Of a stretch of DNA of 64,000 nucleotides, positions 19,883 to 27,952 are shown piece by piece. A program made the position numbers and the translations under genes. A model generated the notes under the pieces. The model made no database searches. It worked only from the letters and a program-made list of their open reading frames with translations, and was not told where the DNA came from. Every line of letters begins with the position of its first letter. Position 1 is the stretch's first letter. This stretch comes from Synechocystis sp. LKSZ1 (lineage in GTDB: Bacteria; Cyanobacteriota; Cyanobacteriia; Cyanobacteriales; Microcystaceae), in the NCBI RefSeq assembly GCF_040436315.1, contig NZ_AP031572.1, positions 1,984,001 to 2,048,000 of the forward strand, written 5' to 3'.

Positions 19883-20496
19883 GCAAAGCGGTCGAGAGTC
19901 CGGTACTGAATCGCTTCGGCCAAATGGTTGGCACGAATGGAGGGCGACTGGTCTAGGTCAGCAATAGTGCGAGCTACCTTGAGGACGCGGTCCATGGCCC
20001 GAGCCGAGAGGCCGAGTTTCCGAATAGCGCCTTCGAGGAGTTGACGACTGCTCGACTCTAGTTGGCAAAACTGGCGCAGATGTTTCGATTGCATGGCCGC
20101 ATTGCAGTTTAGTTGGGGTTCCTGGGCAAAGCGTTCCCTGGCTCGGGTTCTGGCTTGGTCAACCCGTTCTCGGACAGTCTGAGAAGCCTCGCCCTCCAGG
20201 GATTGGGTCATTTCTTCGGGCTTGAGGCGATGCACCGCTACTTGTAAATCAATCCGGTCCATCAACGGGCCCGAGAGTTTGGCCCAGTACATTTCCCGTA
20301 GACGAGGAGAACAGGAACAAGCCTGGAGAGAATCCCCAAAGTAACCGCAGGGACAGGGATTGGTACTGGCCACCAGGGTAAATTGGGCCGGGAAGAGGAC
20401 GGATTGTCGAGTCCGGGAGATGGTCACAAACCCATCCTCTAGGGGTTGGCGCAAAAATTCCAGAACATTGCGCTTAAATTCCGTCAGTTCATCCAA
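19879..20496 (-). CDS. comM: ComM/YifB Mg-chelatase-like AAA ATPase, C-terminal part, cut off by the element
   Basis: 205 codons beginning with TTG at 20496 (in the intact gene an internal Leu). It reads DELTEFKRNVLEFLRQPLEDG, then SRTRQSVLFPAQFTLVASTNPCPCGYFGD, and ends in the YifB C-domain (SARAMDRVLKVARTIADLD). ComM is a hexameric helicase that promotes branch migration during natural transformation. The N-terminal 303 codons are 41 kb away at 61.8-62.7 kb, on the same strand. The break lies inside the Walker B motif (GVLF | LDE). Without the other half this fragment has no Walker A and no normal start signal, so it is non-functional while the element is integrated. Confidence 0.92.
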   Translation of the reverse strand: MDELTEFKRNVLEFLRQPLEDGFVTISRTRQSVLFPAQFTLVASTNPCPCGYFGDSLQACSCSPRLREMYWAKLSGPLMDRIDLQVAVHRLKPEEMTQSLEGEASQTVRERVDQARTRARERFAQEPQLNCNAAMQSKHLRQFCQLESSSRQLLEGAIRKLGLSARAMDRVLKVARTIADLDQSPSIRANHLAEAIQYRTLDRFA

Positions 20497-20526
20497 AAAT
20501 AAGTCACTGTTTCAATGCCTGCATTG
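20491..20526. other. Left attachment junction (attL) of the 41-kb element
   Basis: Host comM sequence ends at about AAAAA (20495-20499) and element sequence follows. The same AAAAA is at 61771-61775 at the other junction. Thirteen bases inside is CAATGC (20513-20518), immediately followed by its complement in a palindrome CAATGC-CT-GCATTG (20513-20526). CAATGC pairs across the reconstructed circular junction with GCATTG at 61749-61754. Confidence 0.75.
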
Positions 20527-20609
20527 CTTTGTTCACTCATTTAGAAATAAGTTTTTAATCCAATGCAGGATTGGCGTAGATGCCATTAAAGAGCTTGTGG
20601 TAGGGATGT

Positions 20610-20915
20610 ATGGACTTTAATCCAGAACGTTGGGCCTCTCATCGTCGCGGTGAAATCGTTCGCCATCAGATTCTGTCGGTATTGGACAGTCCCAAGAGTT
20701 TAGAAACCATCGCGGCGCAGACGAATAAATCAGTCCGGCAGATCAAGCGGCATATCCAGATGTTGTCGATAGAAGGGAAGACGATGCGGCTACCGGATGG
20801 GCGGGTCTGTCTCAAGGTGGCCTTGGCCTTGTTGATTGCTGTGGGCTGGACAGTCGATGGCCTCGCATTGAACACATCTAGTCTATCCACTAAACAAGTC
20901 CAGTCTTTACGGTGA
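20610..20915 (+). CDS. Small winged-helix-like protein
   Basis: 101 aa. Residues 17-60 (IVRHQILSVLDSPKSLETIA then KSVRQIKRHIQMLSIEGK) have the pattern of a helix-turn-helix with a wing, as in MarR/ArsR-like or replication-initiator wHTH domains. The C-terminal half has one hydrophobic stretch (VALALLIAVGW). No exact family recognised. It is the first gene inside the left end of the element and its stop overlaps the GTG start of the next gene by 4 bases, so it heads an operon. It may bind the YTGGAYA repeats that run through this stretch (inference). Confidence 0.5.
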   Translation: MDFNPERWASHRRGEIVRHQILSVLDSPKSLETIAAQTNKSVRQIKRHIQMLSIEGKTMRLPDGRVCLKVALALLIAVGWTVDGLALNTSSLSTKQVQSLR

Positions 20916-21119
20916 ATAAATCCAACGGGCACGTTGGACAAGTAGCAGAGAAGTCCAGGGCAGAGCATTGGATAAATTTGCCCCAGTGTTGGATAGTCCG
21001 TTGGACAAATCCAGTCTTGACAGAGAAAAAAAGTCATATAGAATCCCCCAAACGCCCAGTAACAGAAAAATATTTTGGGGCTGGACAGCGTTGGATATTG
21101 GACACCTTACCACTGGACA
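20682..21119. repeat. Cluster of YTGGAYA motifs
   Basis: At least ten copies of (T/C)TGGA(C/T)A on the plus strand: 20682, 20846, 20934, 20968, 20989, 21001, 21081, 21091, 21098 and 21113. Three copies (21081-21104) are separated by only 3 and 0 bases. They lie in different reading frames of the two genes they cross, so codon use does not explain them. Iteron-like arrays of this kind can serve as binding sites for an initiator or partition protein; here that is inference. Confidence 0.45.
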
Positions 21120-21637
21120 AACCCATGGATAAATTCAACACGAAAGAAGAAGTGACCCAATTCTTGATGGACAGGTATGGCCTGGGACGGTCAACCATCC
21201 TGAACCGGCTTAAATATCTGGAGATGAAAGTCCAGAGTGAGGATGGACAATTCTTCCTGGACATTGACCAACTAGGGGAACTAGACCAACTCAATGAGTG
21301 GATTCAGTCAGGCCAAAAACTGGTGGATTTCCCGAAGCAGGGCCAACTGGTCAAACAAGAGTCCAGTGAGCTGGCCATACCCAGTATTGACCTAGAGCCA
21401 GTAGAAGGAAATACCGATACGGCCCTAGCCCAACTGCTCAGAACAGCCCAGGAACAGGCCGCCGGCATCACCATCGCCAAGAATCTACTGACGGCGGAGT
21501 TTCTGAAGAATCCGAGCCAACTACCGGAGGACTTACGGGAACAGGTAGAGCGCTCTCAGGGGGCCATGGCCCCAAAGTCGAGGAACCCGCTGGAGATAGC
21601 TGGGGAATGGATGAGGAAGACGAAATTAGCGGCCTAG
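20912..21637 (+). CDS. Element-encoded protein of unknown function
   Basis: 241 aa from a GTG that overlaps the previous stop. An internal ATG at 21124 (MDKFNTKEEVTQFL) begins the better-folded part: helical segments with RYGLGRSTILNRLKYLEM, which looks like a helix-turn-helix, and a DIDQLGELDQLNEW repeat. The last 80 residues are helical and charged. No family recognised. It overlaps the following AAA ATPase gene by 31 bases, consistent with co-translation. The GTG start passes through the YTGGAYA-rich leader, so the true start may be the later ATG. Confidence 0.45.
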   Translation: MNKSNGHVGQVAEKSRAEHWINLPQCWIVRWTNPVLTEKKSHIESPKRPVTEKYFGAGQRWILDTLPLDKPMDKFNTKEEVTQFLMDRYGLGRSTILNRLKYLEMKVQSEDGQFFLDIDQLGELDQLNEWIQSGQKLVDFPKQGQLVKQESSELAIPSIDLEPVEGNTDTALAQLLRTAQEQAAGITIAKNLLTAEFLKNPSQLPEDLREQVERSQGAMAPKSRNPLEIAGEWMRKTKLAA

Positions 21638-22485
21638 GGCCAGTGCTGGTGAGTAGTCCTGATTACGAGCAACCGTGCTACCGGGAACGGGAAGTGAGCG
21701 GTATTCTCAACAGTTTGCGGGCCGGGGGCCAACTTCTGATTAGCAGTCGAGAAGGCATGGGCAAGACCTTCCTCTTGCAGGCGGTGTACCAGGAACTGAT
21801 GGGGGAAGGGGCCTTGGTGGGCTACTTTGAACCGGCATCGCCCAAGGTCTTACTGGTGAGTGTGGCGGAATTACTAGGGGTTTCGAGCAAGAATGTGGAG
21901 GGCCGGGCCCTGACGGCCGAGGCTTTGAAGCAGACTCTGACCCAGTTACTCAGTGTGGCCCCCCAGCAAGCCGTGCTGATTTTCGATGATGCCCACCTGT
22001 TGGAAGCCAAGTTCAGGCTCTGGCTCAAACAGTTGAAAGCCATTGGAGTGCCCCTACTATTGGCGGCGACCAATCCCCCGAGGACGGACATCTTCATCTA
22101 CCTGCCGAGGGTAGAACTGCAACCCCTGGCGGACTATCAAATCCGAGACCTGATGGAACGTACTGCCATCAGCCTGGGGGCCGACCTCCGGCCCTACCAA
22201 TTGGCCCAACTCCAGGCCAGCGCCGGCGGTAATCCATTATTAGCAAAACGGGCCATTGAAGAAGGCTTCCTGGGGATTCAGAACGAAGCCGGAGACCATA
22301 GCCGCTACTTCGACATCACGCCCTTGATTTTGTTGGTGGGAATCGTGTTCGTGGCCTATCGTTTCATTGGCCTGGGGACGGGTAACGAAAGCCTGTATAT
22401 CCTGGCGGGCATTGGCGGGGCCGTGTTCCTGGGCCTGGCCCGTCTTTCCTACTACCTACCGAGGGAATCAAGGAGGATTGGTTGA
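21607..22485 (+). CDS. Membrane-anchored AAA ATPase (ORC/ExeA-like)
   Basis: 292 aa. Walker A SREGMGKTFLL at about 47-57, Walker B AVLIFDDAHLL, and a sensor-like LLLAATNPPR follow the order of small AAA+ ATPases such as ExeA/TniB or ORC-type modules. Two hydrophobic helices near the C-terminus (ITPLILLVGIVFVAYRFI and ILAGIGGAVFLGLA) tether it to the membrane, unlike TniB. Its place before the YdjM-like and HerA-like genes suggests a membrane-bound energising or assembly role in one machine with them (inference). Confidence 0.7.
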   Translation: MDEEDEISGLGPVLVSSPDYEQPCYREREVSGILNSLRAGGQLLISSREGMGKTFLLQAVYQELMGEGALVGYFEPASPKVLLVSVAELLGVSSKNVEGRALTAEALKQTLTQLLSVAPQQAVLIFDDAHLLEAKFRLWLKQLKAIGVPLLLAATNPPRTDIFIYLPRVELQPLADYQIRDLMERTAISLGADLRPYQLAQLQASAGGNPLLAKRAIEEGFLGIQNEAGDHSRYFDITPLILLVGIVFVAYRFIGLGTGNESLYILAGIGGAVFLGLARLSYYLPRESRRIG

Positions 22486-23534
22486 TGTTGACGATAACGC
22501 ATCTCCTGGTGGGGTCAGTCTCAGCGGGAATTATTCTACAAACCACCAGTCCCGTGGCCCTGTTGGTGGGGGCCATGGCGGCCCTCCTGCCGGACATCGA
22601 CATCTCCACCTCGCCGGCGGGGAGGATACTGCCGTTTATCTCTCGGCCCTTGGAAAAGCGGTTCTCTCATCGGTCAGCAACCCATAGCCTCCTGGCCTCC
22701 TGCTTGTTGGCCCTGGTCAGCTACGGGGCTTGGTTATTACTGAAACTCTACGCCGGTCTGGCCCTGCCCCTAGAAATCATTCATGCTCTCAACATTGGCT
22801 ACTTCTCCGGTTGGTTCCTGGACTGCTTTACCAAATCCGGGGTGGAGATGTTCTACCCGCTGGGGGTGCGCTGTGTTTGCCCCGGCAATCGCAATCTCAG
22901 GATTTCCACGGGAAGCCCCGCCGAGTATTGGTTGATGGTCTTCATTGTGGCCCTGGCCCTGTGGACCTTCCAGGTGAATGCCAGTGGTGGCTTTGTCGAG
23001 CAGTTTAACGCCTGGATTGCTGCCCCCAGTGGAGTCTACGAACTCTACAACAAAGAGGGGGGCCAGTTCCTCATCACGGCCCACTACGAAGGGGCCTGGA
23101 ATGCCGACCGCCGACCGGTGAAGGAAAGCAACCCCATCATCGGCACCCATAACCAAGGTTTTCTGGTTGACCGCAAGGGCCAGGTAATCAAGGTGGGGAC
23201 AGAAACGGACAGCAGTGTCATCGTCAGCAAGATTCGAGCAGAGAAGGGCCCGCCCATCGTGGTCAAGACCCAGACCCTCTACCTGGAAGAAGACAGCATT
23301 GACCCACTCCTCCCCTTCGATAGACCGATGACCTACCTCTCCGGTCAAATCGCCATTGATAGCCCCGACCTACTGCGATTGGAACAGGATGCCTTTGGCT
23401 TTAAGCCGATTGTGCAGGGGGGAAGAAACTTGACCCTTGACCATGCCCCCATCCAAGTGGCCCTGGCATTACTGAAAGACCAGTTCATTACGGGGTCACT
23501 CACCATCAAGCAAATTCTGAGCCAGGAGCATTAA
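22485..23534 (+). CDS. YdjM/DUF457-like membrane-bound metal-dependent hydrolase family protein
   Basis: 349 aa from the ATG at 22485, preceded by a perfect AGGAGG (22471-22476) and overlapping the previous stop as TGATG. The N-terminal 170 residues show the YdjM signature: ITHLLVGSVSAGI, ALLPDIDIS, and RFSHRSATHSLLAS, with several membrane helices. Family members are predicted zinc-dependent membrane hydrolases. Residues 180-349 are an extra soluble, beta-rich domain not typical of YdjM. It overlaps the next gene as TAATG, so translation is coupled. Confidence 0.7.
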   Translation: MLTITHLLVGSVSAGIILQTTSPVALLVGAMAALLPDIDISTSPAGRILPFISRPLEKRFSHRSATHSLLASCLLALVSYGAWLLLKLYAGLALPLEIIHALNIGYFSGWFLDCFTKSGVEMFYPLGVRCVCPGNRNLRISTGSPAEYWLMVFIVALALWTFQVNASGGFVEQFNAWIAAPSGVYELYNKEGGQFLITAHYEGAWNADRRPVKESNPIIGTHNQGFLVDRKGQVIKVGTETDSSVIVSKIRAEKGPPIVVKTQTLYLEEDSIDPLLPFDRPMTYLSGQIAIDSPDLLRLEQDAFGFKPIVQGGRNLTLDHAPIQVALALLKDQFITGSLTIKQILSQEH

Positions 23535-24604
23535 TGTTCACCCATCAGGCCCCTCCGCCACGACGCATCAAAACGACCGCTACCCCGACGACTATGGCAA
23601 AGGACGAGCCCGTCGCAGGAATTTTACTAGGGGATTCCTGCTACTGGCATCCCGACCAAGTAGCCAATCCCCACGGCTGTATCATCGGGGGTTCCGGGGC
23701 CGGTAAGACCCAGACCCTCAAAGCCATTGCCCATGCCAGTCGTACTGACCTAGCAGTGCAGATTGTCGTGATTGACTTCCACGGTGACCAGGCCATCGAG
23801 GGAGAGACCTGCCACCCCATCCACATGGAAAGCCCCCACGGCATTAATCCCCTGGTGATTAATCTCGACCGACAGGGCGGTGGGCCTAATCTGAAGGCGA
23901 TTGAGTTGGCCATGCTGCTCAGGAAAACCTTGACCATGGGGCCGAACCAAGAGGGCCTGCTGATTGAGGTCATCAAAGACTGCTACTCAGAGCGTCGCAT
24001 CTTTCAGGAGAAGCCCATGTCTTGGTTGTTGGAACCGCCCAACTTTGCTGACCTAAAGTTCAAACTCGATACCAGGGTGGAGGACAAGGAAGCCGTCAAG
24101 CTCCGATTGAAAATGTCCGCGATGTTTGAGTACGGCATCTTCTGCAAACCTCAACCTCCCCTGGGCCACCATACCCGTTGGGACTTGAGCAAACTCCCGC
24201 CTGAACTCCAGGCCATTGCTGGGGATGCCCTGGCCTCCCAGGTGATGAATGCCCACCGTTTACTAGGGGATACGACCGGCCTGCGCACCCTGTTGTTTAT
24301 TGACGAAGCTAAGGAGTTGGGTCATTCCAGGGCCCTAGACCGGATTGCCGCCGACGGTCGGAAGTATGGCCTGGGCCTGTGGGTGGCCTCCCAAAGCTCC
24401 CGGCATATTTCCAAGGATGTCCTGAGCAACACCTTCACCAAGCTGGTCTTACCCGTTGATGCCTCAGAACTACCCCTGACGGCCCGCACCTTTCGCTTTT
24501 CCCAGGAGGCTATTGCGGCCCTGAATCCGTTAGAGTCACTGGTCAGGTTCGGCAAGGCGGCCAGCAAAATCAGCATCACCCCCTACTACCAACGCTGTGG
24601 TTAA
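23534..24604 (+). CDS. HerA/FtsK-like DNA-pump ATPase
   Basis: 356 aa. Walker A GGSGAGKTQTLK at about 52-63, a beta-strand with VIVIDFHGD-like residues (QIVVIDFHGDQ), Walker B TLLFIDEAKEL, and SQSSRHISKDVLSNTFTKLV are the order of motifs in HerA/VirB4/TraD-type ATPases. Only the motor domain is present, with a 30-residue Pro-rich N-tail; no membrane helices of its own. The preceding membrane proteins could anchor it. In integrative elements of actinomycetes a single FtsK-like protein moves double-stranded DNA between cells; such a role is possible here but unproven. Confidence 0.75.
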   Translation: MFTHQAPPPRRIKTTATPTTMAKDEPVAGILLGDSCYWHPDQVANPHGCIIGGSGAGKTQTLKAIAHASRTDLAVQIVVIDFHGDQAIEGETCHPIHMESPHGINPLVINLDRQGGGPNLKAIELAMLLRKTLTMGPNQEGLLIEVIKDCYSERRIFQEKPMSWLLEPPNFADLKFKLDTRVEDKEAVKLRLKMSAMFEYGIFCKPQPPLGHHTRWDLSKLPPELQAIAGDALASQVMNAHRLLGDTTGLRTLLFIDEAKELGHSRALDRIAADGRKYGLGLWVASQSSRHISKDVLSNTFTKLVLPVDASELPLTARTFRFSQEAIAALNPLESLVRFGKAASKISITPYYQRCG

Positions 24605-24606
24605 CC

Positions 24607-25647
24607 ATGTATCGACTGCTCGCCATCTTCCTCCTCCTCAGTACGATTTCCATTGCCGCTATCGCCGCCGGTTCTAGTCCCAATGGTGACACCCCTAGTA
24701 ATTTCCCCGTAACCCCTAGTAATGAACCTAAACGGTTAAAGATTACTATTACCATCACCAACCCTGCTGACCTCAAGGTGCGGGAGGGCGACCCAGTGGG
24801 CAAAGACCAGGTGATTGCTGACCGGGAACAGGAACGGGCCCGACTCAACCGAGAACGACTGAGTGTGGTCAGGGCCATTGCTGCTATTGAGGGCCAGATA
24901 GTGCCACCGATGAAGGAACCCCCAGAAATCCGAGAACTCAGCCCCGTCTCCTTTGCCATTGAGGAGGCCCAGATCCAACAGGCCGAATTGAAGTTCAGTC
25001 AGGCCCAACGCAATCTGCAAACGGCCCTGGCCAATGACCCCTTCATCACTGCTAGGGCCAGGGTCGATAAGGCCAAAGCTGGGATTGAGGCGGCCTATCG
25101 AGCTTTTGAGTTACAACAACGCAAACTGGATGCGGTCAATGGCCTGAAGGGCCTGCCACCGGAAATGTTGGCCCATGAGACGGAGAAGCTCCGGCAAAAG
25201 CAGTCAGAGCAGGAGAAGGCCCAGGCGGAGTATGACTTCTACACTGCCGAATATAAGCAGGTGGAAGCAGAGAGAAATGCCACCATTGCCGACCTGCAAA
25301 ATAAAGTCCAGTTAGCCCGAGCTGAACTCGAGATTGCCCAGGCCCAGTTGCGCTCTGCCAAGGAAGTGCGGGACAAGGCCGAATATGAACATCGCATCAC
25401 CCTGGCCCGCCGAGCAGAAGAAGAAAACCAGGCCGCCATCGCCCTCAGCAATCAGAAGCTAGAGCGGGAATTCAAGCTGGCCCAACTCAAGGAAGACCTG
25501 TCGGCAACGGAGGAAAAGCTCAATGCCATCGCCCAAATTCGCAGTCCCTACAGCGGCACCATCAAACGTATCAAGATGGATAAGCAGACTGACGGTAAGC
25601 TCACTGCTGTTCTCTACCTTGTCCCCAGTCTCTCTGTCTCAAGATAA
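24607..25647 (+). CDS. HlyD-like periplasmic adaptor protein
   Basis: 346 aa. A signal sequence or N-terminal anchor (LLAIFLLLSTISIAAIAA) is followed by half of a biotinyl-lipoyl domain (LKVREGDPVGKDQVIADRE), a long coiled coil (about 85-300, heptads rich in Glu, Gln and Ala) and the second half-domain (QIRSPYSGTIKRI). It lacks the beta-barrel and membrane-proximal domain of full membrane-fusion proteins, so it is short at the C-terminus. The last 125 bases also encode the N-terminus of the next gene in another frame. Confidence 0.7.
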   Translation: MYRLLAIFLLLSTISIAAIAAGSSPNGDTPSNFPVTPSNEPKRLKITITITNPADLKVREGDPVGKDQVIADREQERARLNRERLSVVRAIAAIEGQIVPPMKEPPEIRELSPVSFAIEEAQIQQAELKFSQAQRNLQTALANDPFITARARVDKAKAGIEAAYRAFELQQRKLDAVNGLKGLPPEMLAHETEKLRQKQSEQEKAQAEYDFYTAEYKQVEAERNATIADLQNKVQLARAELEIAQAQLRSAKEVRDKAEYEHRITLARRAEEENQAAIALSNQKLEREFKLAQLKEDLSATEEKLNAIAQIRSPYSGTIKRIKMDKQTDGKLTAVLYLVPSLSVSR

Positions 25648-26563
25648 ACTGCCAGTTCCACCGGCCCAGGCCCCCAAGCCAACACAGCCCACCTACACCC
25701 CAGGTAAGGAGAAGCGGGAGATCCAGACCCCAGACCTCCAGGACAATGCCGATAGTGAACCCTCCGAATTGCAGGAAGAACCCAAGGGCCAGGCCAATCC
25801 CTTCCTGCCGCCTGACCTAGAAGACCTGGTGGAGAAACAGATTAGTGAAGACGTTTGGGAGAGCCTGAAGGGAGAATTGCCCTGTGTCCAGGCCACCACC
25901 GAATGCGTCAATCAACTCCAGAATGCGGCCCTGAATAGCTCTAAACTCCTACGGGAACTCGATGAGCGCATCGCCGAGGCCAACAATCGCATTGATGAGG
26001 CTAAGACCCGAAACCTAGACTCCATTTCCCTTTCCACCTTCTCACCCTTCCTGCAAAGCTTCCTCTATTCCACCCTAGGGCCAGTAAACAACGGCGTTGA
26101 AGGCCCGGTGGCCAATCCCTTCCGCATTATCTTCGGTAACTTGGGAGCGGCCCTGTTGGGGAAAGGCCTGGGGGCCCTGTTCAACTGGTCGAGCCTGAAT
26201 GCCAACGATGCCCAACTGAGTCGTTCTATTGCCATCAGTGACCTCCAGGTAAAAGTGGCGGAACTGCAACGCAATAAGGCCGAGATTGCTGACAAGTTAC
26301 GGGAACGAGTCACCCTAGAGGCCCTGAAGTTGGAGGAAATTGCCCGAGACTTCCAGATAGAGAAGGAGATTGCCAAGCGGGAGAAGCAACGATTGGAGAT
26401 TAGTCGGGTCTCCTATCAGTTCGGGGAAGGGGATAGCAAGCAGTACCTGGCGGAGTTATCGGCCTATGACCGGCAGAAGGCCGCGACCTGGAAGCAATGG
26501 GCCAAGTTGCGGTCGCAGTTAACCCTGGTGAAGATCCTGGTCTTGGGCAATAAAGACGAGTAG
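25523..26563 (+). CDS. Exported coiled-coil protein of the element's membrane operon
   Basis: 346 aa from the ATG at 25523, which lies 125 bases inside the previous gene in a different frame. Residues 20-40 (RLTVSSLLFSTLSPVSLSQ) look like a signal peptide and would be encoded wholly in the overlap. A Pro/Gln-rich segment (40-90) leads to two Cys (CVQATTEC), a short hydrophobic region (FLQSFLYSTLGP, FGNLGAALLGKGLGALF) and a C-terminal coiled coil. No family recognised. It is the last gene of the operon and presumably a partner of the HlyD-like protein in the cell envelope (inference). Confidence 0.6.
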   Translation: MPSPKFAVPTAAPSNVSRWISRLTVSSLLFSTLSPVSLSQDKLPVPPAQAPKPTQPTYTPGKEKREIQTPDLQDNADSEPSELQEEPKGQANPFLPPDLEDLVEKQISEDVWESLKGELPCVQATTECVNQLQNAALNSSKLLRELDERIAEANNRIDEAKTRNLDSISLSTFSPFLQSFLYSTLGPVNNGVEGPVANPFRIIFGNLGAALLGKGLGALFNWSSLNANDAQLSRSIAISDLQVKVAELQRNKAEIADKLRERVTLEALKLEEIARDFQIEKEIAKREKQRLEISRVSYQFGEGDSKQYLAELSAYDRQKAATWKQWAKLRSQLTLVKILVLGNKDE

Positions 26564-26631
26564 CTTACTAAAGCTTCCTACTTTTTTGATAACGCAGGAA
26601 ATGCTCTACGAATAAGTTTTTGGCGTCAATG

Positions 26632-27111
26632 TCAATATTTAAAACTAAATCTTCCATTTACTTTTTCTCCATTAATATCACTCAAGATAGCAATTTTATA
26701 ATCTCCTGCTACTTGCGTAGAGAGAAGAGTCGTATAATGTTTATCTTTTTTACTATATTTAAAATTCAGGTTTTTTTGAGTTCCGTCAGGCATTTGAACT
26801 TTCCCTGTCACAACAGCATTAGAGATAGACGTATGGTCATTTCCCTTTTGCAAGTAAAAATCGAGATGAAAACCGCTAGTTTCTTTGAGGGTAAGCAGTT
26901 CCAAATGGTAAGCACCAGTTTCTACCACTTGGCCTCCTTGTCCGCCATGGGGGGCTGTCTGATCTGTTTGAATCTTTTCCGTAGTGATAATACTTGGTGT
27001 TACGGTCGGATTTGGAGAATTATTAGCAATGGGAGTTGTCGTATTACAGGCACTTAACAGGAGAATAATGGTAGCAATAAGGCTTGATTTAGTAAAAAAA
27101 ATGTGTTTCAT
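26632..27111 (-). CDS. Lipoprotein of the copper operon
   Basis: 159 aa from the ATG at 27111. The lipobox LLSAC places the mature N-terminus at Cys 22. After a Thr/Asn/Pro linker comes GGQGGQVVETGAYHLELL and a small beta-rich domain (VTGKVQMPDGTQKNL). The HGG..VE.G.YHLEL pattern recurs in metal-resistance proteins of cyanobacteria. It is the last gene of the copA-cupredoxin unit, so periplasmic metal binding is likely but not shown. A longer frame to 27195 lacks a sensible N-terminus. Confidence 0.65.
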   Translation of the reverse strand: MKHIFFTKSSLIATIILLLSACNTTTPIANNSPNPTVTPSIITTEKIQTDQTAPHGGQGGQVVETGAYHLELLTLKETSGFHLDFYLQKGNDHTSISNAVVTGKVQMPDGTQKNLNFKYSKKDKHYTTLLSTQVAGDYKIAILSDINGEKVNGRFSFKY

Positions 27112-27275
27112 AAAAGTGGCTTTAGTTAGGGTATGAAGACAAAGTTTTTGCCGTAAATGAAAAAAGATTAGGTCGTGGAAAAAAACATGAATCAAGCATA
27201 GAAATTAGACAGTAAAAATTTTAGACATAATTATCTCAAATACCGATAAAGAATAGAATTAAGCAATCTTTTTTG

Positions 27276-27821
27276 TCAGGTAACGTTCTGATTATAAACT
27301 TTAGTGGGCTGAACTTCTAGCACTCCTCGGAACATATTCATACCACAAGTGAACTCATATCGACCCGGTTTTTCAGGGAGCAATTCAATCGACGTAACTT
27401 GATTGAGTGGCAGTTCTTGAGCAATGTGGAAATCAGTAAATCTGACAGTTTCCAAGCAATTACTGGGATCTTTACGATTAAATTTTAATCGTACAATTTG
27501 TCCTGAATTTACTATAATTTGGCTGGGTTCATATCCTCCATCCACTATCACAGTGATTTCTTGAATACTCCCCTGGGCAATAGCATGGCGAGATTTCGGT
27601 TTACTCAGCAGGAACCACCAAAGTTCTAACCCAATTAAGCCGATACCCCCAGCAGTGACAAACCCTTTGGCCCATAACGGTTGTTCAATTCGTTGAAACT
27701 TTTGAGTCTGCTCTGGGGACGGACTCTTCTCATGGGCCATTTGTGCAATAGCGACTCCAGACGTTCCTACCAGTAATAAGCTCAAGCTGATAATTTTACC
27801 TAAAATCACTGACTTATTCAT
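27276..27821 (-). CDS. Membrane-anchored cupredoxin-domain protein
   Basis: 181 aa. It has a signal peptide or first helix (1-26), a second helix (about 53-71, AGGIGLIGLELWWFLL), then a cupredoxin fold (EITVIVDGGYEPSQIIVNSGQ). Candidate copper ligands are Cys in PSNCLETV, His in DFHIAQ, and Cys/Met in FTCGMNMFRG. The start has AGGAG 8 bases upstream. It follows copA and the 29-residue membrane gene, so it probably handles periplasmic Cu released by the ATPase. Confidence 0.8.
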   Translation of the reverse strand: MNKSVILGKIISLSLLLVGTSGVAIAQMAHEKSPSPEQTQKFQRIEQPLWAKGFVTAGGIGLIGLELWWFLLSKPKSRHAIAQGSIQEITVIVDGGYEPSQIIVNSGQIVRLKFNRKDPSNCLETVRFTDFHIAQELPLNQVTSIELLPEKPGRYEFTCGMNMFRGVLEVQPTKVYNQNVT

Positions 27822-27832
27822 ACAAAAATCTC

Positions 27833-27922
27833 CTAGAGTACTTCTACAAGAATGCCTGAAATAACCCCTAATAAAAATCCAAATCCGACTAGGCTGCTAA
27901 AGAAGACAATATATTTAATCAT
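27833..27922 (-). CDS. 29-residue single-helix membrane protein
   Basis: The sequence begins MIKYIVFFSSLVGFGF and ends GILVEVL: one hydrophobic helix with a Lys at the cytoplasmic side and a Glu near the end. AGGA lies about 8 bases upstream of the ATG. It sits 30 bases after the copA stop and 11 bases before the cupredoxin start, filling the gap between them exactly. Tiny helices of this kind often bind a larger membrane protein (compare KdpF or CydX); here CopA is the obvious candidate. Too short for standard gene finders. Confidence 0.5.
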   Translation of the reverse strand: MIKYIVFFSSLVGFGFLLGVISGILVEVL

Positions 27923-27952
27923 GATTATTTCCTAAGCTTTGGGTTAAATTAT

